Shown: piece after piece, positions 1-6,311 of the stretch
Numbering within the stretch: position 1 is the first letter of the stretch
Layout of the letters: every line of letters begins with the position of its first letter
NCBI GenBank assembly: GCA_900771325.1
Contig: CAAGNN010000036.1
Location: 1 to 6,675, forward strand
Length of the DNA stretch: 6,675 nucleotides
Source of the DNA: Kiritimatiellia bacterium
Lineage (GTDB): Bacteria > Verrucomicrobiota > Kiritimatiellia > RFP12 > DVOR01
Direction: 5' to 3'
Made by a program: the position numbers and the translations under genes
The notes under the pieces: generated by a model
Seen by the model: only the letters and a program-made list of their open reading frames with translations
The model's database searches: none
What the model was told of the DNA's origin: nothing

Positions 1-548
1 ACGAGCCAGTAGTCGGGGGCCGAGATCTCAAAGTTGAGCCACTGGGTGTCGGGGTTCTCGAACTCCTCGGCGGGCTTTTTGCAGGTGCGGGGATGATATT
101 CGTAGGTGTAGTTTAGGGCTGTTTCGAGGTCCGAGCCGATGCTGTCGGCGGTCTTCCAGGTGCGCGAGAGGGTGATGCCCGGGGCGAGCTCCTGATACTT
201 GTAGCGGCGGTCGTTGTAGCCGCCCTCCTTGGCGCCGTAGTTGGTCATATCGAAGATCGCCTCCACGCCGATGGCCAAGGTGAACCAATCTTCGTGGCCG
301 AAGGCGAGTTCAACCGCTGGGGTGAGGATGGGGTGGGGGTTGTCGATGAGGCCGTAGGTCAGCTGCTTGGTGCAGTAGTCAAGGCCGACGGTGGCCTCGA
401 AGCCCCAGCCGGGGGCCTCTTCGAGTTCAGCGGCTTCGCGATCGTCCGCACGGCCGGTATCGACCGGGACTTCGCTCGGGGCGGCCAGCAGCGGTGCGGC
501 GGTGAGACCCAGGAGGAGCAAGGCGGGCAGGAGGGGAGTGGAACGCAT
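1..548 (-). CDS. Secreted protein, probable outer-membrane beta-barrel (3' end outside window)
   Basis: The frame is open from the ATG at 548 to the window edge, giving 182 residues with no stop, so the C-terminus is missing. Residues 1-22 form a classic signal peptide: MRSTPLLPA, a Leu/Ala-rich core, and likely cleavage after LLA near residue 22. An acidic linker (about 26-45) follows. From GWGFEATVGLDY onward the chain has short alternating polar/hydrophobic stretches rich in aromatic residues and Gly (GLDY, LTYGLID, WFTLAIGVEAIFD, ALNYTYEY), with no long hydrophobic helix. That pattern suits outer-membrane beta strands. A Shine-Dalgarno AAAGGA (plus-strand 557-562) sits 8 nt before the start. 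I do not recognise the family with certainty, and a periplasmic protein is possible. It lies downstream of feoB in the same direction, but an apparent terminator separates them, so a role in iron uptake is not implied. Confidence 0.8.
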   Translation of the reverse strand, partial: MRSTPLLPALLLLGLTAAPLLAAPSEVPVDTGRADDREAAELEEAPGWGFEATVGLDYCTKQLTYGLIDNPHPILTPAVELAFGHEDWFTLAIGVEAIFDMTNYGAKEGGYNDRRYKYQELAPGITLSRTWKTADSIGSDLETALNYTYEYHPRTCKKPAEEFENPDTQWLNFEISAPDYWL

Positions 549-573
549 AGTTGGAGTCCTTTCTTGGGGCGCA

Positions 574-601
574 CTTAGAGAAGTCTAACCCCGGGGTTCA
601 A
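574..601 (-). promoter_or_regulatory. Possible promoter of the secreted-protein gene
   Basis: On the minus strand TTGAAC (596-601) and TCTAAG (574-579) are 16 bp apart; each matches four of six sigma-70 consensus bases. The position, about 25 bp before the start codon and just after the feoB terminator, is sensible. The match is weak. The -35 element overlaps the perfect 12-bp palindrome AACCCCGGGGTT (587-598), which could be an operator or chance. Confidence 0.3.
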
Positions 602-623
602 GAAAAAGGGCAACGGGGGCCCT
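601..623 (-). terminator. Rho-independent terminator after feoB
   Basis: Read on the minus strand, AGGGC (619-623) pairs with GCCCT (607-611) around a 7-nt loop and is followed directly by a T-run (603-607, then CTT). The stem is short but GC-rich and in the right place, about 107 bp past the feoB stop. A second inverted repeat upstream, GCACAC/GTGTGC with a 5-nt loop (628-644), may help. Together they make an end to feoAB transcription likely here. Confidence 0.55.
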
Positions 624-627
624 AGGC

Positions 628-644
628 GCACACGGTAAGTGTGC
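628..644. repeat. Inverted repeat GCACAC-5-GTGTGC in the feoB 3' region
   Basis: A perfect 6-bp stem (628-633 with 639-644) and 5-nt loop lies between the feoB stop and the terminator-like hairpin. It could protect the 3' end of the feo transcript or be part of a tandem terminator. It has no T-run of its own. Confidence 0.4.
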
Positions 645-729
645 AGTTGGAGTGGAGTTTGGCGGTGTTGGAGAGAGCGGCGGCCTCCGGGCGAATCAGG
701 TGCGCGCACACCCGAAGGCCGCCAGCGGT

Positions 730-2970
730 TTAGATGACGAGCTTGACCTTCAGCTTGCGCCCGAGGCCGTAGAAGAAGGCGGCGGTGGCGGCAAGGAAGG
801 CACAGGCAACGGCAATCCAGAGCAGCGAGTGGCCGGTGGTCACTTGGAAGTAGAGCGTGGCCACGCACCAGCCCAGGAGCGTCAGGTAGCCGAAGAGGAT
901 GGAGGAGAAGGCCACGCCAATCTCGCGGATAATCGTGGCGATGGCGGCCAGGCACGGCACGTAGAGTAGCACGAAGAGGAGGTAGGCGAAGGCGCGGTTG
1001 GGGTCGCGGTCGAACTTCCGCCGCAGCACCTCCATTAGCCCGGCATTCTCTTCCTCCTCCTCGCCTTCGTCGACGAAGAGACCCTTGAGCGCCGCGGGCA
1101 CGGTGGCAATCGCTTCGCCCACGCCCTCCTTGAAGCTTTCCCGCGCCTCGGCCCAACTTGCCACGCGATCGGCCTCTTCGTCCTCCACTTCCTTGCTAAT
1201 TGCGTAGAGGGAGTTGAGCGAGGAGACCACCTGTTCCTTGGCGAAGAGGCCGACGATGAGCGCTACCGACCCCTGCCAGTTGCTCCGTTCTACGCCCATC
1301 GGCGCAAAGACCGGCGAGATGGCCCGCCCGACGAACTCGATGGCGGAGATCTCCTCGGCCTCGCTTTCGGCCTCGGCAGCCTCGACGGTCGGCGCGGGTG
1401 CCTCGGCGAAGGGGCTCTTGAAGGTAATCTTGTCGCAGATACTCAGGAAGAGGACCATCACCACCAGCACCTTGCCGGCGCGGAAGAGGAAGCGGGCCAG
1501 GCGCTCCCACGCTTGCTTGAGCACCGTCCCGGCGCGCGGGATGTGGTAGAGCGGCAGCTCCATCACGAAGGGTGCCGGGTCGCCCACGAAGAGCGTCCAC
1601 TTCAAGAGTAGCCCTGTCAAGACCGCCAGCACAATGCCGCACAGGTAGATGGCGAAGACCATCGCCCCCGAGGCCGCCCCGAAGAAGGCTGCTCCAAAGA
1701 GCGCATAGACGGGCAAGCGCGCGCCGCAGCTCATAAAGGGCGTCATAAAGATCGTCAGCAGACGGTCCCGGCGGTTGGAGAGGGTGCGCGTGGCCATAAT
1801 GGCCGGCACCGTGCAGCCAAAGCCCACCAACATCGGCACAAAGGCGCTGCCGGGCAGACCCAACAGGCGCATAAAGCGGTCCATCACATAGGCTGCGCGG
1901 GCCATATAGCCCGAGTCCTCCAAGAGCGAGAGGCCCAGGAAGATGAAGAAGACCGGCGGGATGAAGGTCATCACCGTCTGCACGCCGGTTCCCAGACCGT
2001 CAGCGAGCAGCGTAATCAGCCACTCGGGGGCGTGGCAGAGGGCGAGCACATTCCCCAGCCCCGTCACGAAGAGCGCATCGCCCAGGCCGTCGAAGAAGTC
2101 GATGAAGCAGCCGCCGACCACTTGGGTAAACCAGAAGAGCAGGTACATCGCGCCCAGGAAGATCGGGATGCCCAGCCAGCGGTTCAGCGCAAAGCGGTCG
2201 AGCGTCCGCCCGACTTCGGTGCGCGCGTGGCCCACCTGCTTGACGATTCCCGCGTGAATCTCGGCAATCTTATCGTAGCGCGCGTCGGCAATCAGTACGT
2301 CGGGCGTGGTGCCCAGCACCTCCTCCACCTGCGCAATCGTTGCCTCCGCCCCCGGTACGATCCCCTCGAGCCGGTGCAGCGCCAAGACCTCCGGCTCACC
2401 CTCGCGGTGCGCCTGCATAAAGGCCTTGTTCAGCGAGACTGGGTAGACCACCCGCGCCGGCCGCTGCTTCGTGGCCAACGCCTCCAGAATCGCCCGCTCC
2501 AGCGCCTGACGCCGATTGCGCCGCTGCACATCGCCCGTCACCACCGGCACCCCCAGCCGCTTCGAGAGCTCGGGGATATTCACATTAAAGCCCTGACGCT
2601 TGAGAATATCCACCATCGAGAGCACCACCACCATCGGCTTGCCCAGCTCGGCCAAGGCCAGCGTCAGGTAAAGGTTACGCTCCAGGTTCACCGCGTCCAC
2701 CACATTGATAATCAGGTCCGCCACCCCGCTACGCGCGTAGTCCGAGGCCACCCGCTCATCCTCCGAGACCGCGTGCAGCGAGTAAATCCCCGGTAAATCC
2801 ACCACCGTCACGTGCTCGCCATTACTTAGCGCCACGTCGCCCAAGAGCTTCTCCACCGTCACCCCGGGCCAGTTGCCCGTCACCTGGTGCATCCCCGTCC
2901 ACGCATTAAAAAAGGTGGACTTGCCCGTGTTCGGGTTGCCCACCAATGCTGCGGTAATTGTCTTGCGCAT
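730..2970 (-). CDS. feoB: Ferrous iron transport protein B (FeoB), GTPase-coupled Fe(II) permease
   Basis: 746 residues, near the E. coli length of about 770. The N-terminal cytoplasmic G-domain shows G1 GNPNTGKS (11-18), G2 GNWPGVTVE (32-40), G3 DLPG (58-61) and the FeoB signature INVVDAVNLERNLYLT (88-103). The helical GDI-like region covers about 165-255, with ADARY at 228-232. The membrane part follows, with about 8-10 segments from residue 268: LEDSGYMARAA (350-360), the pore-gate motif VGFGCTVP (382-389) with its conserved Cys386, FMSCGARLP (412-420), PFVMELPLYHIP (467-478) and FAKEQVVSSLNSLY (576-589). It imports Fe(II) across the inner membrane. The ATG at 2970 is chosen because GGAGG lies 9 nt upstream and the N-terminus then matches the family; the frame also extends to a GTG at 3018, but that overlaps feoA and adds a basic stretch foreign to the family. 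Odd points: G4 reads SMVD (118-121) instead of NxxD, the G5 region is poorly conserved, and there are acidic inserts at about 530-541 and 594-641. The Cys-rich tail of E. coli FeoB is absent. Confidence 0.97.
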   Translation of the reverse strand: MRKTITAALVGNPNTGKSTFFNAWTGMHQVTGNWPGVTVEKLLGDVALSNGEHVTVVDLPGIYSLHAVSEDERVASDYARSGVADLIINVVDAVNLERNLYLTLALAELGKPMVVVLSMVDILKRQGFNVNIPELSKRLGVPVVTGDVQRRNRRQALERAILEALATKQRPARVVYPVSLNKAFMQAHREGEPEVLALHRLEGIVPGAEATIAQVEEVLGTTPDVLIADARYDKIAEIHAGIVKQVGHARTEVGRTLDRFALNRWLGIPIFLGAMYLLFWFTQVVGGCFIDFFDGLGDALFVTGLGNVLALCHAPEWLITLLADGLGTGVQTVMTFIPPVFFIFLGLSLLEDSGYMARAAYVMDRFMRLLGLPGSAFVPMLVGFGCTVPAIMATRTLSNRRDRLLTIFMTPFMSCGARLPVYALFGAAFFGAASGAMVFAIYLCGIVLAVLTGLLLKWTLFVGDPAPFVMELPLYHIPRAGTVLKQAWERLARFLFRAGKVLVVMVLFLSICDKITFKSPFAEAPAPTVEAAEAESEAEEISAIEFVGRAISPVFAPMGVERSNWQGSVALIVGLFAKEQVVSSLNSLYAISKEVEDEEADRVASWAEARESFKEGVGEAIATVPAALKGLFVDEGEEEEENAGLMEVLRRKFDRDPNRAFAYLLFVLLYVPCLAAIATIIREIGVAFSSILFGYLTLLGWCVATLYFQVTTGHSLLWIAVACAFLAATAAFFYGLGRKLKVKLVI

Positions 2971-2974
2971 CCTC

Positions 2975-3208
2975 TTACGCCTCCACCGCCGAGAGTTCCA
3001 AAAACGCCGCCTCGGCACGCCGCAGCGACAACTCGAACCCGCGCACCTTCAGCCGCAACGGGTCACCCATCGGCGCCACGCCAATCAACTCAATCACCGC
3101 GCCACGCGTCAAGCCCAACGCCAGCAACTTCGCCCGATAGCCCGCCTTCGTCACCTGATACCCAGTGATCTTGGCCCTATCGCCAATCTTCATGGAAGTA
3201 ATATCCAT
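2975..3208 (-). CDS. feoA: Ferrous iron transport protein A (FeoA), SH3-like accessory protein
   Basis: A 77-residue cytoplasmic protein with the FeoA core: ITGYQVTKAGYRAKLLALGLTRG then ELIGVAPMGDPLRLKVRGFELSLRRAEA. The LLALGLTRG turn and the APMGDP-x-RLKVRG strand pair are the family hallmark, and the length is typical (75-85). FeoA folds like an SH3 domain and is thought to act with FeoB in Fe(II) uptake. The ATG at 3208 is preferred because GAGGA (plus-strand 3215-3219) precedes it at good spacing; the in-frame ATG at 3193 lacks such a site. The stop is 4 bp from the feoB ATG, and the feoB Shine-Dalgarno lies inside the last feoA codons, so the two are probably translationally coupled. No feoC is present. 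Confidence 0.95.
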   Translation of the reverse strand: MDITSMKIGDRAKITGYQVTKAGYRAKLLALGLTRGAVIELIGVAPMGDPLRLKVRGFELSLRRAEAAFLELSAVEA

Positions 3209-3286
3209 CGTCTATCCTCGTTAATCGGTTCGGGGGCGCTCCCGCGGAGAGAGAGAACGAGAGTTAGCCCCGTCGAACTGGCGCAT

Positions 3287-3315
3287 AAGATAGCACCCTC
3301 TAATTTTTCTGTCAA
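3287..3315 (-). promoter_or_regulatory. Sigma-70-type promoter of feoAB
   Basis: On the minus strand a perfect -35 TTGACA (3310-3315) is followed after exactly 17 bp by TATCTT (3287-3292), which matches four of six -10 consensus bases. It lies in a clearly AT-rich island in GC-rich DNA. Transcription should start near 3280, leaving a leader of about 70 nt before feoA with a CT-rich tract (CTCTCGTTCTCTCTCTC). I see no known riboswitch in the leader. Confidence 0.8.
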
Positions 3316-3337
3316 GCCCTAAATTAGAAAAAACTAA
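3300..3337. promoter_or_regulatory. Candidate iron-repressor operator on the feo promoter
   Basis: CTAATTT (3300-3306) and AAATTAG (3321-3327) form a perfect 7-bp inverted repeat that brackets the -35 hexamer. A second, overlapping one, TTAG-6-CTAA, lies at 3324-3337. TTAG/CTAA half-sites recall DtxR/IdeR/MntR-type operators more than the classical Fur box (GATAATGAT). A repressor bound here would block RNA polymerase, the expected logic for iron-repressed feoAB. The repressor gene is not in the window; the assignment is inference. Confidence 0.5.
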
Positions 3338-3378
3338 CATCCGACTTCAAGGGCCACCGCCGGGCGGAAAAACTGGGG

Positions 3379-4335
3379 TTAGAGGCACTCGAGGCGGGAG
3401 CGGAGTTCAGCGAGGACGGGTCCGAGGGCGACCTTGCGGGTCGTGGAGCCGAGGGTGCCATTGAAGCGGTGGGCGTAGCCCTCGGCACAGAGGCCGTCGA
3501 CGAAGCGCCGGAACTTGCCGGCGTTGGGGGAGAGGTTATCGAGAATCTCAACCGCGCTTTGGCCGATGGCGACCGCTTCGCTGAGCATGCCGGTGGACTC
3601 GGCGGTGACGAAGAGGCGCTCGCAGCGGGAGACGAAGGCCGGGATGGGGTTGAAGTGGTCTTCGGAGAAGAGGAGGCGGTAGTCGAAGGGGAAGGCGCGG
3701 ACGACGGCTTCGGCTTCGGGGGAGGTGCGGCGGGAGGTGGTGACCCAGTGTTCGCAGTCGGGCGTGGCGGCGAAGAGGGCTTTTAACTGCGCCTCGAGCC
3801 AGGCGGGGGTGACATCGGCGATGGCGTTCTTGCCGCCGATGATGACACCGACGGCGCGCGGCTTGCTGGGGACGTAGCGCTCGAGGAAGGCGGCGGTCTG
3901 GGCCTCGTAGAAGGCGGGCCGGGCGGGAGTGAGGTTGGTGGGCAGGGCGATGACATTCTCGCGCTGGGGCGGGCGGTCGAAGGCCGGGGCGAGGATGGCA
4001 TCGAAGCCGGAGAGGGCGTAGCCGCGCGGGGTGAGGATGGCGATGGCGGGCAGACCCAGCCGCCGGCGCAGGCGCTTGAGGGTGTAGAAGGTGTTGGAGC
4101 CCGCGCCGATGAGGCAGACTGCGCCCTGCGCGGCGAGGTCGCGCGCGGCGGCTTCGGTGGCGGTGAGGTCGGGGTAGAGGCCCAGACGGTCGCAGAGGAG
4201 CGAGAGGGTCTTGCGCGCGCGGCAGGGGTAGGTGCACGGCAACAACGCCGCCTCCAAGCCAAGCCCCTCGGCCAACGCCTTGGATTGGTTCTCGTGCCCG
4301 GGTTTGCCGTCAGTTAGAATAATAGCTCGCTTCAT
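3379..4335 (-). CDS. Mitochondrial fission ELM1-family protein (bacterial)
   Basis: 318 residues that match the ELM1 family (Pfam Mito_fiss_Elm1). Visible motifs in order: LTDGKPGHENQS (7-18), GAGSNTFYTL (77-86), FDRPP..NVIALPTNLTP (119-137), GVIIGGKN (163-170), VTTSRRTSPEAE (198-209), NPIPAF (229-234) and VTAESTGMLSEA (243-254). The two-half layout with a Gly-rich IIGG turn and a late Ser/Glu motif resembles GT-B glycosyltransferases, so a nucleotide-sugar or envelope-related role is possible. The bacterial function is unknown; the plant homologue recruits a dynamin to mitochondria. No signal peptide or membrane helix is seen. The ATG at 4335 is chosen for GGAG 8 nt upstream and because the family motif starts at once; a TTG at 4365 is in frame but has weaker support. 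It may be cotranscribed with accDA (113-bp gap, no strong terminator). Confidence 0.88.
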   Translation of the reverse strand: MKRAIILTDGKPGHENQSKALAEGLGLEAALLPCTYPCRARKTLSLLCDRLGLYPDLTATEAAARDLAAQGAVCLIGAGSNTFYTLKRLRRRLGLPAIAILTPRGYALSGFDAILAPAFDRPPQRENVIALPTNLTPARPAFYEAQTAAFLERYVPSKPRAVGVIIGGKNAIADVTPAWLEAQLKALFAATPDCEHWVTTSRRTSPEAEAVVRAFPFDYRLLFSEDHFNPIPAFVSRCERLFVTAESTGMLSEAVAIGQSAVEILDNLSPNAGKFRRFVDGLCAEGYAHRFNGTLGSTTRKVALGPVLAELRSRLECL

Positions 4336-4448
4336 ACGCTTCGCTCCAAAAGGAAGCGCGCGCAACGACGGGGCTCTTGCGGTCTCTCCCGCAGGTCTAT
4401 CCGTCGCGGCACGCGCGCTAACCGCTAGCTGCTAACAGCTAACCGCTC
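4336..4448. other. accA to ELM1 intergenic region with a small stem-loop
   Basis: This 113-bp gap holds the heptamer repeat described separately and, on the minus strand, a stem-loop TGCGG-GAGAGA-CCGCA (4378-4393). No T-run follows it, so it is not a good intrinsic terminator. No clear sigma-70 promoter was found, so readthrough from accDA into the ELM1 gene is plausible. Confidence 0.4.
4417..4447. repeat. Heptamer tandem repeat, unit GCTAACN
   Basis: Four consecutive 7-bp units, GCTAACC, GCTAGCT, GCTAACA and GCTAACC, are followed by a partial GCT directly beyond the accA stop. The second unit is degenerate. The units also create the inverted repeat AGCTG-CTAA-CAGCT (4427-4440). This resembles short tandem heptamer repeats found between genes of some bacteria; the function is unknown. 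Confidence 0.7.
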
Positions 4449-5375
4449 TTAGAAGCGGCCCATCGCGGCGAACTTGGCGTAGCGCTTGGCCACGAGTTCG
4501 TCGACCGGGAGCTTCTGCAGGGCCTTGATTTCGGCCAGGATAGCCTTCTTGACGGCCTCGATGGCCTTGGCCGGGGCCGTGTGCGCGCCGCCCTTGGGCT
4601 CGGGAATGACCTTGTCGACGATGCCAAGCTTCTTGAGCCAGCCGGAGGTGAGCTTGAGGGCTTCGGCGGCCACGGGGGCCATCTTGCCATCGCGCCAGAG
4701 AATCGAGGCGCACCCTTCCGGGCTGATGACCGAATAGATGGCGTGCTCGAGCATCAGGATGCTGTCGCCCACCGCAATACCCAGCGCACCGCCCGAGCCG
4801 CCTTCGCCGGTGACGACCACGACAATCGGCGTCTTGAGCACGGACATATCCGCCAGGTTCTTGGCGATGGCCTCGGCCTGACCGCGCGCCTCGGCATCGA
4901 GACCCGGGAAGGCGCCCGAGGTGTCGACCAGCGAGACGATGGGCAGGTGGAACTTCTCGGCCAGGCGCATAATGCGCATCGCCTTGCGGTAACCATCGGG
5001 GTTGGCCATCCCGAAGCGGCTGGCAATCTTCTCTTCGGTGGTGCGGCCCTTGCGGTGGCCCACGATGACCACCGGCACGCCATCAATCGTGGCCAGGCCG
5101 GCGTACATCGCCGGATCGTCGGCCACCAGACGGTCGCCGTGCAGCTCGATGGCCGCCGGGTCCCAGGCGTTGAGGTAGTCCATAAAGAGGGGGCGATCCG
5201 GGTGACGAGCGATCTGCACGGTCTCCCAGGTGGGGTTGGTGAGGGGCGCGGGGGCGGCCTCGGGGGCGGGGGCCGGAGCAGCCTTGGCGGGAGCCGGCTT
5301 CTTGGCGGCGGGCTTCTTGGCAGGGGCCTTGGCGGGGGCCTTCTTGGCGGGGGTGGCGGGTTTCTTGGTTGCCAT
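4449..5375 (-). CDS. accA: Acetyl-CoA carboxylase carboxyltransferase subunit alpha
   Basis: 308 residues. With AccD it forms the carboxyltransferase that moves CO2 from carboxybiotin on AccB to acetyl-CoA, making malonyl-CoA, the committed step of fatty acid synthesis. The catalytic crotonase-like domain is intact: ARHPDRPLFMDYL (56-68), GHRKGR (106-111), FGMANPDGYRKA (121-132), DTSGAFPG (151-158), GEGGSGGALGI (190-200) and VISPEGCASILW (216-227), and it ends with PEPKGGAH. DTSGAFPG has Ser where most AccA have Pro. The main oddity is the N-terminus: residues 2-47 are almost only Ala, Pro and Lys (10 Lys, in PAKKAPAK-like blocks) and replace the roughly 60-residue helical start of E. coli AccA. 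The start is well supported by AAAGGAGG ending 8 nt before the ATG. It lies 15 bp after accD, so it is an operon partner. Confidence 0.97.
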   Translation of the reverse strand: MATKKPATPAKKAPAKAPAKKPAAKKPAPAKAAPAPAPEAAPAPLTNPTWETVQIARHPDRPLFMDYLNAWDPAAIELHGDRLVADDPAMYAGLATIDGVPVVIVGHRKGRTTEEKIASRFGMANPDGYRKAMRIMRLAEKFHLPIVSLVDTSGAFPGLDAEARGQAEAIAKNLADMSVLKTPIVVVVTGEGGSGGALGIAVGDSILMLEHAIYSVISPEGCASILWRDGKMAPVAAEALKLTSGWLKKLGIVDKVIPEPKGGAHTAPAKAIEAVKKAILAEIKALQKLPVDELVAKRYAKFAAMGRF

Positions 5376-5390
5376 AGCGGTTGCCTCCTT

Positions 5391-6227
5391 TTACTTCGCG
5401 GCGGTGAGCAGGCGAATGGTCTTGGCAAGGAAGGCCTTCAGGTCCTTGCGCGCAACAATCTTGTCGAGGAAGCCGTGCTCGAGGAGATACTCGGAGGTCT
5501 GGAACTCCGGGGGCAGCTTCTGCTTGATGGTCGTCTCGATGACGCGCCGGCCGGCGAAGCCGATGAGGGTCTTGGGCTCGGCGATATTGAGGTCGCCCAC
5601 CATCGCGTAGGAGGCCGAGACGCCGCCGGTGGTCGGGTCGGTCATCACCGAGATGTAGAGCAGCCCGTCATCGCGCAGACGCTGGATGGCCGCGCAGGTC
5701 TTGGCCATCTGCATCAGCGAGACGATGCCCTCCTGCATACGCGCGCCGCCCGAGGCCGTGCAGAGGATGAGCGGGCACTTGAGTTCGCGTGCCTTCTCGG
5801 CCGCCTGCAAGATACGCTCGCCCGTACCCGAGCCCAGCGAGCCGCCCATAAAGCGGAAGTCCATCGCGCCGAGCACCACGGGGATCTTCTCGATCTTCGC
5901 CGTACCAACGACAATCGATTCGCCAATCTTCGTCTTTTCGCGAGTGGCGACCACCTTGTCGGCATAAGCGTCGGTCGCGTCGCGGAAGGTCAGCGGGTCG
6001 TGCGCAATGACCTCGGCGGCGATTTCCTGGAAGCTACCCTTATCGGCCAGCAGGTCGATGCGCTCGCGGGCAGAGAGGCGACCGTGCGCCCCGCAGTGCG
6101 GGCAAACCTTCAAGTTGGCCACATACTCATCCTTCGGAGTATACGCACCACACTTCTTGCAAACATTCCACAATGCCTCTGTCGGCACGCGCAACGGCGC
6201 TTCGGGCGCCTTCGTAAACCAGGCCAT
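5391..6227 (-). CDS. accD: Acetyl-CoA carboxylase carboxyltransferase subunit beta
   Basis: 278 residues (E. coli 304). The N-terminal zinc ribbon is complete: CKKC (23-26) and CPHC (42-45), with the family spacing of 15 residues between pairs. The carboxyltransferase domain follows: MDFRFMGGSLGSGTGERI (122-139), TASGGARMQEG (157-167), SLMQMAKT (170-177), TDPTTGGVSASYAM (196-209), GDLNIAEPKTLIGFAGRRVIE (from 211) and KLPPEFQ (237-243). It pairs with AccA as an alpha2-beta2 enzyme in the cytoplasm. The ATG at 6227 has AAAGGAG 5 nt upstream, and MAWFTK is a typical AccD start; the frame runs on to a GTG at 6326, but that stretch spans the promoter and looks non-coding. First gene of the accD-accA pair. 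Confidence 0.97.
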   Translation of the reverse strand: MAWFTKAPEAPLRVPTEALWNVCKKCGAYTPKDEYVANLKVCPHCGAHGRLSARERIDLLADKGSFQEIAAEVIAHDPLTFRDATDAYADKVVATREKTKIGESIVVGTAKIEKIPVVLGAMDFRFMGGSLGSGTGERILQAAEKARELKCPLILCTASGGARMQEGIVSLMQMAKTCAAIQRLRDDGLLYISVMTDPTTGGVSASYAMVGDLNIAEPKTLIGFAGRRVIETTIKQKLPPEFQTSEYLLEHGFLDKIVARKDLKAFLAKTIRLLTAAK

Positions 6228-6245
6228 AAACACTCCTTTGCTCGA

Positions 6246-6266
6246 GTTAGATGGCCACACTCTAAC
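6246..6266. promoter_or_regulatory. Palindrome over the accDA -10 region, possible operator
   Basis: GTTAGA (6246-6251) and TCTAAC (6261-6266) form a perfect 6-bp inverted repeat with a 9-bp spacer containing GGCC. It overlaps the proposed -10 element and lies about 19 bp before the accD start, where a bound repressor would block transcription. Which protein binds is not known; a lipid-sensing repressor would make sense, but this is inference. Confidence 0.4.
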
Positions 6267-6287
6267 ACATCTTCCGCCCCCGTGCAA
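6259..6287 (-). promoter_or_regulatory. Probable accDA promoter
   Basis: On the minus strand TTGCAC (6282-6287) and TAGAGT (6259-6264) are separated by exactly 17 bp. The -10 matches four of six consensus bases and the -35 three of six. Transcription would start near 6252, giving a short leader of about 25 nt that still contains the AAAGGAG site. Confidence 0.5.
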
Positions 6288-6311
6288 CCCTTTCGCCAGC
6301 GCGTGTGCGCG

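Noticed and set aside
2032..2796. A 254-codon open frame on the plus strand
   Set aside because: It is antisense to feoB, whose motifs are unmistakable; the His/Arg/Gln-rich translation is a shadow of the coding strand.
2971..3018. Longer FeoB from a GTG at 3018
   Set aside because: The extra 16 residues are basic, unlike the family, and overlap the feoA end; the ATG at 2970 has a good ribosome site and a normal FeoB start.
3209..3280. Riboswitch in the feoAB leader
   Set aside because: The leader is short and CT-rich, with no fold or conserved motif of a known metal riboswitch.
3357..3367. Terminator after the ELM1 gene
   Set aside because: The stem is only about 4 bp and no T-run follows on the minus strand, so it does not qualify.
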